Assembly (NCBI GenBank): GCA_016184315.1
Contig: JACPCU010000030.1
Coordinates: 1 to 32,264, forward strand
Origin: Nitrososphaerota archaeon
GTDB lineage: Archaea > Thermoproteota > Nitrososphaeria > Nitrososphaerales > JACQRY01
DNA length: 32,264 nt
Direction of reading: 5' to 3'
Shown: one piece after another, positions 15,778-23,732 of the stretch
How positions within the stretch are numbered: the first letter of the stretch is position 1
How the letters are laid out: the number at the start of each line of letters is the position of its first letter
The notes under the pieces: generated by a model
What the model saw: only the letters and a program-made list of their open reading frames with translations
The model's database searches: none
What the model was told of the DNA's origin: nothing
Translations under genes and position numbers: made by a program

Positions 15778-16779
15778 ATGCCCGAATCGTCTCAACAACT
15801 AGATCTTGAAAAGCTGTATCAAGAGATTTATCGAACAGGCCTGAGGCCTCAAACAGCCGTAGGCCCAGGTTGGAATACTGCCCATGCCACTTGGTTTACC
15901 GCGATGGGAGTAGGCGGAGGACTCTACCTTTACAGGCTCGTATTAGGCCTTAACCTGGGCACATTCCTCGGGCTCCCCTTAATCGATCTCCTGAGCATAA
16001 TAATTGTTGGAATAGGAGGCGGTATTCTTATTGCTGATCTGGGTCACCCGGAAAGGCTCCTCAAAGCCATCGCGAATGTGAAGACTTCTTGGATTGCTAG
16101 GGGAGCTGTGGCTGACTTTCTGTTCATGGGCTTCGGCATCCTCGCAATTGCCCCGCACTTTGAGATAGGTAACGGGTTCAAACCCTTCTCGTTTCTGCCC
16201 TGGACCATCAATAGCCAAGTCGGCCTGGTAATCCAGCTGATCGCATGGGTTACTGCCATCATAGTCATGATTTATGTGGGTCTGGTCCTCTACGGGTCCC
16301 ATTCAGTTCCCTTCTGGAGAACGTCAACCGTGCCGATCCTTCTACCCTTGTCCTCGCTTTCCGCAGCCCTAGGACTGGTGTTCGTGGTCGCGTCTTTCAC
16401 CGGGTTGACCGGAGTCAGCCTCAAGACGGTGGAGGCTCTTCAAGCAGCCCTAGTAACCCTCACCCTTGTCTTCGCATTCATCCAAGTTTCATATGCATCA
16501 AAGAACGGTGACTCGGCGAAAGAATCCGCCAGCTTGCTCAGAAAAGGCAGATACGCAACACTCTTCATGGGAGGAGCCCTAGTAGCCGGCTTGGTACTGC
16601 CGCTCGTACTGATAGCATTTGCCTACATGGTCTCAGGCGTGGCTGAGACCAGCGCCCTAGCCTTCTCCGGAATACTGGTGATCATCGGAACCTTCCTCCT
16701 CAGACTCTCCCTCCTGAAAGCCGCATACTTCTCTCCGCCCAACTACCATGGGCTGAGAGTATCCAGTAAGATCCCTTAA
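15778..16779 (+). CDS. nrfD: NrfD/PsrC-type membrane subunit of a respiratory oxidoreductase
   Basis: A 333-residue protein with about eight hydrophobic segments. After the first two segments comes IADLGHPERLLKAI, the D-L-G-x-P-x-R motif of NrfD-family quinone-interacting subunits, preceded by GWNTAHATWFTAMGVGGGLY, typical of their first membrane helix. Such proteins pass electrons between menaquinol and a peripheral FeS/molybdopterin pair (polysulfide, nitrite or tetrathionate complexes). Here no FeS or molybdopterin gene adjoins; the only MopB gene in the window is 12 kb away. The longer frame starts at 15691, but its N-terminus is polar, family-unlike and contains a TATA-like element. Confidence 0.85.
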   Translation: MPESSQQLDLEKLYQEIYRTGLRPQTAVGPGWNTAHATWFTAMGVGGGLYLYRLVLGLNLGTFLGLPLIDLLSIIIVGIGGGILIADLGHPERLLKAIANVKTSWIARGAVADFLFMGFGILAIAPHFEIGNGFKPFSFLPWTINSQVGLVIQLIAWVTAIIVMIYVGLVLYGSHSVPFWRTSTVPILLPLSSLSAALGLVFVVASFTGLTGVSLKTVEALQAALVTLTLVFAFIQVSYASKNGDSAKESASLLRKGRYATLFMGGALVAGLVLPLVLIAFAYMVSGVAETSALAFSGILVIIGTFLLRLSLLKAAYFSPPNYHGLRVSSKIP

Positions 16780-16814
16780 ACACCATCAATAGGGGAAACT
16801 GAGGAGAAGACAAC

Positions 16815-17123
16815 CTAGAAGGCGTCAGGAATATACTTGTTATTCCTCAGCCAATCAGCATGAGCATGAATGTAGCGCCAAACAACATCCGCCCGCTCAT
16901 CATTAAAGTCCCATGGCGCAACTAGCACAATGTCGTTCTCTCTGATCCACATTCTCCGCTTCAATTTCCCCCTTATCCTGCACAGCCTAGTCTTCCCGTC
17001 CACGCATTTGACGATCAGATGCTCACCGCCAGAAAGCTTGGCGACCTTGCCGAGGACTTCGCCCTGCCCTGGGAGGACCAGTTCCTTCAGGTCGGATTCA
17101 CTCAGAACTTTTCGTTTACCCAT
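16815..17123 (-). CDS. eif1A: Translation initiation factor aIF1A
   Basis: A 102-residue protein with an OB (S1-like IF1) fold: GEVLGKVAKLSGGEHLIVKC, then DGKTRLCRIRGKLKRRMWI, then ENDIVLVAPWDF, and the C-terminal helix region ADVVWRYIHAHADWLRN, as in archaeal and eukaryotic initiation factor 1A. It binds the ribosomal A site and assists start selection. Size matches archaeal aIF1A. A 31-codon ORF ends 12 bases upstream on the same strand. The gene is convergent with the NrfD gene. Confidence 0.95.
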   Translation of the reverse strand: MGKRKVLSESDLKELVLPGQGEVLGKVAKLSGGEHLIVKCVDGKTRLCRIRGKLKRRMWIRENDIVLVAPWDFNDERADVVWRYIHAHADWLRNNKYIPDAF

Positions 17124-17135
17124 TCTCTCAACGCC

Positions 17136-17231
17136 CTACGCCGGAGCCTCATCTAACAGATCCGTCTGCAAACCAGTAGGCTCCCTTGTCTGCAACTTCG
17201 GGTCGCTGAAAGCGTCGATGTCTCTCTTCAT
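17136..17231 (-). CDS. 31-residue ORF directly upstream of aIF1A
   Basis: ATG at 17229-17231 to TAG at 17136-17138 encodes an acidic peptide (MKRDIDAFSDPKLQ at the start, DLLDEAPA at the end), ending 12 bases before the aIF1A ATG. It could be a small protein, a leader ORF affecting aIF1A translation, or chance. No homolog is recognised. Confidence 0.3.
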   Translation of the reverse strand: MKRDIDAFSDPKLQTREPTGLQTDLLDEAPA

Positions 17232-17254
17232 ATAGTTGTCGGCCAGACGGTGTT

Positions 17255-18163
17255 CTAGAAGTTCGGCGCCACCTTCTCTGCGAATAGTCCGAGAGACTTC
17301 AGAGCCCTGTCGTCTTGGAAGAAGAACATTAAATATGAGGCGCCAGCATCGATGTATCGCTGTATCTGCTCGGTGATCTTGTCAGGTGTACCTACGAGGG
17401 CACCGGGGTTAATCCCATACTTTCCCATCTTCTCCTTTAGGTCTGCCTCGTCTTTCCCGATCAAGACTGGACCCTGCCAAGACTTCTGCACATCACTCGG
17501 CTTGCGACCATACTTCACGCAGTATGAATCAAGAGTCTCCACGGTCTTCCTGTACTGCTCGAGGGGGAAACGCCTGCAGTTCCACCCGTTAGCATACTTG
17601 GCAGTTATATCTAGGACATCTTCTCTTTCACCTCCTATCCAGATGGGAGGATGAGGCTTCTGCAGAGGCTTGGGGCTGCAAATGGCGTCTGTCAGACGAT
17701 AATATTGGCCTTGGAAACTGGACCTCTGTTGAGTCCAGAGAGTCTTCAGGATTTCGATGCTCTCTCTGAGCCTTTGAAGTCGTTCAGCCCTCTTTGGGAG
17801 TGAGAAGCCGTATCCTGAGAGTTCTGGTGGCGTCGATGGACCGCATGTCCCTATACCGAATTCAAGCCTGCCGCCACTGATCACGTCGAAGCTACTGGAT
17901 ATCTTCGCTAGAACGGGAGGCGGTCTGAAGAGATTGCAGACTACGAGTGTGCCCAGCCGTATCCGCTTAGTCTTGGTAGCCAGGGAGGAGAGGATAGTCC
18001 AGCACTCTAGGGACACGTCTTCAGTCGGCTTCCTGCCCCATGAGAACATATGGTCAGCCACCCAAAAAGATTCGAAGCCTACTCTCTCGGCCTCCAAGCA
18101 GACGTTAGAAATGTCGTCGAAACTGTAGTTATTCTGAGTGATCTTGACCCCAAATTTTACCAT
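17255..18163 (-). CDS. LLM-class (luciferase-like) oxidoreductase, probably F420-dependent
   Basis: From the ATG at 18161-18163 the product is 302 residues, a TIM-barrel of the luciferase-like monooxygenase family. Motifs are VKFGVKITQNNYSFDDI at the first strand, GFESFWVADHMF, RIRLGTLVVCNLFRPPPVLAK, the SGGRLEFGIGTCG strand-loop and PHPPIWIGGE, all typical of F420-dependent mer/adf-type enzymes. The substrate is unknown. The chosen ATG is preceded by AGGGG; the frame extends to 18202 but adds a polar stretch. A paralog of similar length lies at 22.8 kb, sharing KPxPPIWxxxK/E and the C-terminal GASYxMxxxxDD/YTWREKDA-like region. Confidence 0.88.
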   Translation of the reverse strand: MVKFGVKITQNNYSFDDISNVCLEAERVGFESFWVADHMFSWGRKPTEDVSLECWTILSSLATKTKRIRLGTLVVCNLFRPPPVLAKISSSFDVISGGRLEFGIGTCGPSTPPELSGYGFSLPKRAERLQRLRESIEILKTLWTQQRSSFQGQYYRLTDAICSPKPLQKPHPPIWIGGEREDVLDITAKYANGWNCRRFPLEQYRKTVETLDSYCVKYGRKPSDVQKSWQGPVLIGKDEADLKEKMGKYGINPGALVGTPDKITEQIQRYIDAGASYLMFFFQDDRALKSLGLFAEKVAPNF

Positions 18164-18453
18164 TGGTAAAGTCCCCTTCGTTTTTGAGGGCTGCTTCTGC
18201 ATTTAACCATTTTAGCAGAAGCAATGTTATGCGGTGTGGAGTCAAGTAATCCCCCCTTCAAACATAAGCCGTCAGGTTCAACGGAAGACTGTTTGTGAAC
18301 TTGATTTTCCTACAAGAATCTTGGTGTAGAGCGATCTGCTTCGAGGACCGTTATGCGGCGGGTATCTGTATTGGATTCCTGCAATCCTTAGACCCAATCT
18401 GGCAGGTTGATCTTGGAAGACGTAATAAGCACCCTGAATGCTCCTCTTAACCT

Positions 18454-19638
18454 ATGGCGCAACTCAGTTCGTTGGACAGGCTCAGAGATGACGCCCTGTA
18501 TCTTTCCAATGTGATCGGCCCGAGGCCTGCTGCTTCTAAAGCTGATGAGAGAGCTCTTCGCTTATACAAAGATAGGTTTGAATCTCTTGGCTTGGAGTGC
18601 AGGGTAGAGGAATTCGCATTCACCGGTTTTGAGGCGGAGGATTGGCGGCTCACAGCCGAAGGCTCAGAATTGCCTTCCCTGCCCTGTGTCGCGTCTCCTT
18701 CGACAAAAGGCAGTTTGACAGCTCCCGTTGTCGACATAGGCTATGGGACGGACGAAGAGATCGGCGACGTCAAGGGGAAGATCGTCTTGGCCAGAATAGG
18801 GAAGAACCACGAGTCATTCAAAGCTGAGAAAGCAGCGGAGAAAGGAGCATTAGGAATGCTGGTCTTCGCAGAAGAGGAGAAATGGGGAATCTACACCGGG
18901 AGACTACGCTACCCCGTAGGATCCATACCAGCACTATGCGTATCGTCAACAACAGGTCTACGTCTTTCGAAAGCTGCTTTACATGGTGAAGCAAAGGTTA
19001 GCATCAAGATCAACGCCAAAGTCAGAGACACTACGGGAAAAAACCTGCTCGCCCAGATAAAAGGAAGAAGCAGCGAATACGCTGTGATGACGGCGCACAG
19101 GGACAGCAGACCTCTTTCCCCAGGTGCCAACGACAACGTTTCAAGCGGAGCAACAATGATGGAGATAGCCAGATCACTAGCAGACAAGAAGCTTGACAGG
19201 ACATTGGTCTTCTTCTCCACAGACGCTGAAGAGTACGGGTTAAGGGGTTCCCTCTACCACGTCGATGCCCATAGAGATGAATTGACAAGATGCGTAGCCA
19301 ACGTGAATCTTGACTCGGTCGGTCAAGGCACCGTGCACTTAGTCGACAAAGACAGAGCCGGCCCCCTTTCACCCGCCTTGAACGGCTTCGTCACCAAGGT
19401 AGCCAGAGGAATGGGCATCAGAGTGAAGAGCAGAAGCTGGCAGAATGGTAGCGACTGCGACTCATTCATGACTGCAGGAGTGCCCGCGTGCTGGATAAGA
19501 GGCTGGCCCACCACCTCTTTCAACAGCACCATGGACACCTTTGACAAACTAGACTACAAGCTAATGGCCAAGATGGCTAGACTAGGAGCAAGAGTGATGG
19601 AGGGGCTAGCTGACCCTAGGAAGTGGAAAAGAACGTGA
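18454..19638 (+). CDS. M28-family zinc peptidase homolog with inserted PA-like domain
   Basis: A 394-residue protein. The N-terminal ~90 residues lead into a protease-associated-like insert (GKIVLARIGKNHESF, GALGMLVF, IPALCVSS at ~108-165). The peptidase part carries the first metal residues His215 and Asp217 (TAHRDSRP), bridging Asp227 (GANDNVSSGA), Glu259/Glu260 (DAEEYGLRGS) and Asp287 (VNLDSVG). The last ligand is normally His in a xHTxxDT motif; here it is Asn357 (FNSTMDTFDKLD), so one zinc site may be weakened. No signal peptide is seen, so it is probably an intracellular aminopeptidase-like protein; with the altered ligand, activity is uncertain. Confidence 0.82.
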   Translation: MAQLSSLDRLRDDALYLSNVIGPRPAASKADERALRLYKDRFESLGLECRVEEFAFTGFEAEDWRLTAEGSELPSLPCVASPSTKGSLTAPVVDIGYGTDEEIGDVKGKIVLARIGKNHESFKAEKAAEKGALGMLVFAEEEKWGIYTGRLRYPVGSIPALCVSSTTGLRLSKAALHGEAKVSIKINAKVRDTTGKNLLAQIKGRSSEYAVMTAHRDSRPLSPGANDNVSSGATMMEIARSLADKKLDRTLVFFSTDAEEYGLRGSLYHVDAHRDELTRCVANVNLDSVGQGTVHLVDKDRAGPLSPALNGFVTKVARGMGIRVKSRSWQNGSDCDSFMTAGVPACWIRGWPTTSFNSTMDTFDKLDYKLMAKMARLGARVMEGLADPRKWKRT

Positions 19639-19691
19639 CAAGTCTTTCAGGCTGCATTAGTCTTCTTTGAGCCCGACACACCCTGCGATGG

Positions 19692-20200
19692 TCAGAAGGG
19701 TTTGTGGTTGGACTGGAACAGCATGATTCTTCTACCATCGGTGGTCACCCTTGTGCTTCCCAAAGCATCCTGATGGTAATAGGTCAACGAACCGTTGTTC
19801 TTAGCTATCAGCAAGCTATTGGCGAAGACGAACTTGGATTCTCCTCCACTCTTCATATTCTTCTGGTAGACGATGGTCAGACCGCTGAATAAGCTGATCA
19901 GAGTAGAACCCTCAACTATCTTCACCCTCTTATTCTCGCCATCATAGGAGTATTGTCCTTGTGTAACGCTGTTCTTGACTGCTTCGGTCATCATGTTGTT
20001 GTAGTCATAGGTATAGGTTCATGAGTCAGTCTCATCGTTCTTCGTAATCACATTACCGTTGTTGTCATAGGTATGGCTTGTTGATCCGGCTTGCGTGAGC
20101 CTATCATATGACCCATATGTATGATGGGTCTGACTTCCAGTCGTCTCCCTAAAATTATTATGCCGAGTCAAATTTTCCGCGGAGCAGCTACAGCTAGTCT
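19692..20200 (-). pseudogene. RHS/YD-repeat protein relic A with in-frame stop
   Basis: On the minus strand one reading frame from about 20200 to a stop at 19692 contains YD repeats: HHTYGSYDRLTQAG, HTYDNNGNVITKNDE, TYTYDYNN, QYSYDGENKRVKIVEG, then the RHS core end FANSLLIAKNN and YYHQDALGSTRVTTDG. A TGA (20019-20021) interrupts the frame where TGG would read DSW-TYTYDY, so translation as one protein is blocked. RHS proteins are large shell proteins delivering a C-terminal toxin; here only about 165 codons of the core end remain and no toxin tip follows. The 5' end overlaps the end of the DUF2283 gene. The remnant is likely decayed accessory DNA. Confidence 0.75.
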
Positions 20201-20389
20201 TCTGCCTTTAAGAACCGCTTCCACGATCTTTAATGTGGTTTTGCTTGCGTCCAGAATTTCGATTTCTATTGGCTTACCTTGCTTGTTATAATGGGTGATG
20301 ATATTCTCTTTCTGATCACCGAAATCCGGTTTTTCTTTACTTAGAGTTATTAGCAAAATATCAGTTTTTGAATCATATTTATATTCCAT
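20168..20389 (-). CDS. DUF2283 protein, probable antitoxin-like partner
   Basis: Starting with ATG at 20387-20389, MEYKYDSKTDILLITLS begins a 73-residue protein that continues with FGDQKENIITHYNKQGKP and IEIEILDAS, the standard shape of the DUF2283 family (PF10049). Such genes often lie directly after DUF4258 genes, and the pair is regarded as toxin-antitoxin-like. Here a broken DUF4258 gene precedes it and its reading frame runs into the DUF2283 start, so they were translationally coupled. The C-terminus (GRRLAVAAPRKI) continues past the usual end and overlaps RHS relic A. Confidence 0.8.
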   Translation of the reverse strand: MEYKYDSKTDILLITLSKEKPDFGDQKENIITHYNKQGKPIEIEILDASKTTLKIVEAVLKGRRLAVAAPRKI

Positions 20390-20616
20390 ATCTACCACTC
20401 TTTGCTTTGTATACTGTTATCACTCTTTTTATTTCTTTATGTTCTTCGATTATGACCCTTAACATGTAGCTGTTTAATCTCTTTTGATATATCTTTCTGC
20501 CACCGTAACCCCCCCGCTACGCGGTCTGGGTTACGTAATGTGTCTCTTACCAAGTCTTCTGAAACATCATATTCTTCCATTCTGTCTTTTGCATGTTCTG
20601 ATATCTCTACCTTCAT
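20379..20616 (-). pseudogene. DUF4258 gene frameshifted at a seven-G run
   Basis: ATG at 20614-20616 starts MKVEISEHAKDRMEEYDVSE and LVRDTLRNPDRVAGG, a DUF4258 (PF14076) N-terminal half. At the run of seven Gs (plus-strand Cs at 20509-20515) the frame is lost. With six Gs it would continue YGGRKIYQKRLNSYMLRVI and VITVYKAKSGRYGI to a TAA at 20379-20381, completing a normal ~78-residue domain that overlaps the DUF2283 start. As it stands, translation ends after about 60 codons with an unrelated tail. The cause could be a real mutation, slippage at the homopolymer (phase variation) or a sequencing error. Confidence 0.75.
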
Positions 20617-20705
20617 TTAGTTGACCCTTGTCTTGCGGATTAGATAAGTCCTAAGTCTTTACCTAGTTCTCTGTAGCCATTGAGAGTTAACGATATCAGA
20701 ACTTT

Positions 20706-20957
20706 TTAGGGCTGTAAAGACGGGGGGTCTCTAAAACATGAAGAGAAAGAAAATCCTCGTCTTCCAAAGCCAAGTACTTGTCGAATAAAGGTGTGCCTTC
20801 CTAACGCGTCTTGACGGAAGTAGGTTGTGGACAGGGGGGTGATCATGGCGATCATGAGGCCGTTGGCATAGGCATGTTTGGTGACGACGTTGACGGTGAC
20901 ATCTTTCTCCTGAATTATGTAAGCCAAGGCACGTGAAAATTCTAGTATTAGTTTCAA
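20706..20957 (-). pseudogene. RHS/YD-repeat protein relic B
   Basis: The frame encodes TVNVVTKHAYANGLMIAMI and TTYFRQDALGRHTF, which aligns with relic A (KFVFANSLLIAKNNGS, TYYHQDALGSTRV) and with the end of RHS cores (DALGSTR). The copy is only about 80 codons, lacks the YD repeats and diverges after DALGR. It has the same orientation as relic A and lies 90 bases upstream of the DUF4258 start. A long run of such core-end copies is seen in RHS loci with displaced toxin tips; two copies here fit that or a broken single gene. Confidence 0.6.
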
Positions 20958-20971
20958 CCACTTAGTCTGCT

Positions 20972-21403
20972 TTATCTTCCTGTCTCCGTATCTTTCGTCT
21001 GAACGGGTTTTGAAGACGAAACATATGACGCAAGAAGTAGGAGCGATGAGAACAATATCTGGGCGGATAACGCTGGGTAAAACAGGCTTTCGCCCCCGAA
21101 AATCCTTATCGCAATTAATGCAAATTCGGCTAAAGGCAAGAGCAGAATAAAGGTCGGATACGTCTTGTCGATGGACGCTGCTACAATATACACGCTCAAA
21201 AGTATTATCAACATGAAGGGCAATCCATTCATAAGAAGAAACCCATAAGATTCCGACAGCAGCTCTGGGTCTACTCCAGGATTCGACGCTAACAAATTTG
21301 CTTCATAAATGCGTGAGTAGATACCTAGCAAAGGAAAAGCTATTGCTAACGCCAGATAGGTTCTGAGTAGCATCGACCTCTTTATGATGCTCAAAACGCC
21401 CAT
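20972..21403 (-). CDS. Uncharacterised small membrane protein
   Basis: A 143-residue product from ATG at 21401-21403 with four hydrophobic segments: TYLALAIAFPLLGIY, FMLIILLSVYIVAAS, TFILLLPLAEFALIAI and a C-terminal ILFSSLLLLASYV. Between the first and second lies a polar loop (SNPGVDPELLSESYG). It ends with a charged tail. No family is recognised. A TTG at 21434-21436 would add 11 residues. It lies 14 bases upstream of RHS relic B on the same strand; whether it belongs to that island is open. Confidence 0.65.
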   Translation of the reverse strand: MGVLSIIKRSMLLRTYLALAIAFPLLGIYSRIYEANLLASNPGVDPELLSESYGFLLMNGLPFMLIILLSVYIVAASIDKTYPTFILLLPLAEFALIAIRIFGGESLFYPALSAQILFSSLLLLASYVSSSKPVQTKDTETGR

Positions 21404-21812
21404 GACAGAATTCCGCCGATTATTGGTAGATCCCAAAGGATCTGGAACAGGTCAAGAAATCCGATTCTCACAGGGCAAGGAAATATTTATCTCTTGCGTA
21501 AAAATGCGGGCTGATACTTGATAATTTCAATCAAAGATCAGTCAACTAAGAAATATTTCTTCTAACAACCATTTATCCTGAATAATCATAAGTTCAAATA
21601 AATCAAGATAGCTTCAGCCAAATTAACACCTTCACTACAAGAGCATCAGCATCCATCTCTTCCAGACGTAGAGGCAAAACGATCAGCTAGGGGGGTCTGT
21701 CTCTCTGTGTCTCCCTCCGTCTCCCCTCTCTCACTCATACTGAGAAACCCAAAGAACCCTCCCAAGCCGGCGATACATTGAATATCCGCTGAACATCCGT
21801 CCACCCTCAGTC
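21404..21812. other. Intergenic region with palindrome and pyrimidine tract
   Basis: No gene seen in ~409 bases. It contains AAGAAATATTTCTT (21548-21561), a perfect 14-base palindrome, and a related GAAATATTT at 21480-21488, 70 bases away. A run of six Gs (21690-21695) is followed by a nearly pure pyrimidine/G stretch of T and C (21696-21736). The EamA gene starts at 21813 and the membrane-protein gene at 21403 diverges, so promoters for both must lie here. Confidence 0.5.
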
Positions 21813-22700
21813 ATGGCGGGAGAGATCTACGCCCTCATCCTGTCCGCATTGATGGGTTTCACTCCAATCTTGGTCAGAAAAGTAACCCTCAAATCAGAAC
21901 CAGTCATAGGCGTATTCATAACCCTCATAACCGCCCCACCAATCTACCTAGTCGCCGCAATAGTAGACGGCGAGATCACTCTTCTCTCCAACGCAAGCAG
22001 CACAGCCATAATCTACTTTTCCACCGCAGGAATCCTCCATTTCCTAATAGGACGAACACTGAGCTGGCACGGAATCAGACTCATAGGCGCAGCACGCTCC
22101 TCACAACTAGTAAGAAGCCAGATCCTGTTTGCACCAATCCTAGCTCTGATCATTCTTAAAGAAAATCTACAGTTAGGAGACATTCTAGGATCACTATCAG
22201 TAATAGGCGGAGCAATCCTAGTTTCATTCAGCATGGGCGACAGAGACAGGAAGCCAACGGAAAAACGCTTGATCCTGGGAGGAGTATTGACGTCAATAAC
22301 CTGCGGAGCCCTATGGGGCACATCACCCATATTCATCAAACTAGGCTATGAAGAAATCAACTCCCCTCTGATTGGAGCACTCATATCCTCGTCCGCGGCG
22401 GCGCTCGGTTATCTAGCAGTAGTTTGGAAGAGCCGTTCCACGGCCAAGCTCACACACCTAGGGAAAGACGACCTCAGATACATAATGGCAGTGGCCCTAA
22501 TCTCCCCTGCCAACATTCTGCTAAGATTCATCTCCCTGTCAGATATCGATGTAGCAACTTACGTGGTGATCAGCGGTCTCGGACCACTCTTCACCCTGAT
22601 ATTCTCCTACCTATTCATCAGGCGCCTAGAGCTCATAAACCTGAGAGTCATACTAGCCACAGTGCTCATGATTCTAGGCGCATACGCCGCAGTCCTGTAA
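21813..22700 (+). CDS. EamA/DMT-family transporter
   Basis: A 295-residue protein with about ten hydrophobic segments in two five-helix halves, the drug/metabolite transporter (EamA) arrangement. Half-end motifs SQLVRSQILFAPILALIILKE and LGPLFTLIFSYLFIRRLELI match the P/F-x-x-x-x-x-x-x-x-x-x-x-E/R-x-L pattern at helix 4-5 of each repeat. It probably exports an amino acid or similar small molecule; the substrate is unknown. The gene stands alone, followed on the same strand by the LLM oxidoreductase gene after 99 bases. Confidence 0.85.
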   Translation: MAGEIYALILSALMGFTPILVRKVTLKSEPVIGVFITLITAPPIYLVAAIVDGEITLLSNASSTAIIYFSTAGILHFLIGRTLSWHGIRLIGAARSSQLVRSQILFAPILALIILKENLQLGDILGSLSVIGGAILVSFSMGDRDRKPTEKRLILGGVLTSITCGALWGTSPIFIKLGYEEINSPLIGALISSSAAALGYLAVVWKSRSTAKLTHLGKDDLRYIMAVALISPANILLRFISLSDIDVATYVVISGLGPLFTLIFSYLFIRRLELINLRVILATVLMILGAYAAVL

Positions 22701-22799
22701 CAAATCAATAACTACGCAACGGAAAACCCGACTTGATCCAAAGACTTGCACCTCATCGACAGTGATAGTTATCTGTCAGCAGAATCGTAGAAACTCGTC

Positions 22800-23732
22800 A
22801 TGATTAAGGTCGGCATAGTTCTTCCCCAAGACGGAGCGAAATATGAATCAATCCTAAATCTATCTAGGAAATGCGAAGAACTAGGATTCGAATCCATATG
22901 GCTATACGACCACCTCGCCCGAAGCAAAGCACCATTCCTAGAATGCTGGACAACGTTAACGGCAATCGCCAGAAATACCAAGAAAATCAGACTAGGTTCA
23001 CTAGTCCTCAACAACACTTTACGACACCCGCAGCTGGTTGCCAAGATGACTTCATCTTTAGACGCGATCAGCGGAGGTCGCGTCGAGCTGGGTCTTGGCG
23101 CCGGCGCATCCAACCCCATGGAATACCAAATGTTCGGTCTGCAGCTAGAAGAGCCTGCGACCAAGATACGTCGGTTGGCGGAAGCCGTCCAAGTGATCCG
23201 ACGACTCTGGACGGAGGATAAGATTACTTTCAGAGGCAAGTATTACAGCCTCAACGGTGCGACATGCAACCCTAAACCGGTGCAGAAACCTTCTCCGCCC
23301 ATATGGCTATCAGCCAAAGGCGCCTACATGTTGAAGACGGTTGCGAGGCATGCTGACGGATGGAACTACTGCAATTCAACAGAGGGGTTTAGAGACAGGA
23401 ACCGGCGGCTAGATGGGTATTGCAGGGACATAGGAAGAGACCCTCGGAGCATCCAGCGATCCTGGCATGGCGGTTTCTTGGTCGGCGAAGATAGACACAA
23501 GATCATCAAGATGTTAGAGAAGCAGCCAGACCTCCTGCAGCCTGAAGAGTATTTGAAGCGGAATCATCTGATCGCAGTGGAAAGCCCAGAGGAAGCCGCC
23601 GCCATCTTGAGGAGACTCGTCCATGAAGGCGCGAGCTACTTCATGTTAACCCTCCCTTACACTTGGCGCGAGAAAGACGCATTGCGATGTTTGAAGCTGT
23701 ATGCTAAGAAGGTGCTACATTCCCTAAAATAA
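22800..23732 (+). CDS. LLM-class (luciferase-like) oxidoreductase, probably F420-dependent
   Basis: A 310-residue TIM-barrel protein. Motifs are IKVGIVLPQDGAKYESILNL, LGFESIWLYDHL, KIRLGSLVLNNTLRHPQLVAK, SGGRVELGLGAGA and PSPPIWLSAKG; the last aligns with PHPPIWIGGE of the paralog at 17.3 kb. F420-type LLM enzymes reduce or oxidise a small substrate with the deazaflavin; the reaction cannot be read here. It is full length for the family. No cofactor or partner gene adjoins. Confidence 0.88.
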   Translation: MIKVGIVLPQDGAKYESILNLSRKCEELGFESIWLYDHLARSKAPFLECWTTLTAIARNTKKIRLGSLVLNNTLRHPQLVAKMTSSLDAISGGRVELGLGAGASNPMEYQMFGLQLEEPATKIRRLAEAVQVIRRLWTEDKITFRGKYYSLNGATCNPKPVQKPSPPIWLSAKGAYMLKTVARHADGWNYCNSTEGFRDRNRRLDGYCRDIGRDPRSIQRSWHGGFLVGEDRHKIIKMLEKQPDLLQPEEYLKRNHLIAVESPEEAAAILRRLVHEGASYFMLTLPYTWREKDALRCLKLYAKKVLHSLK

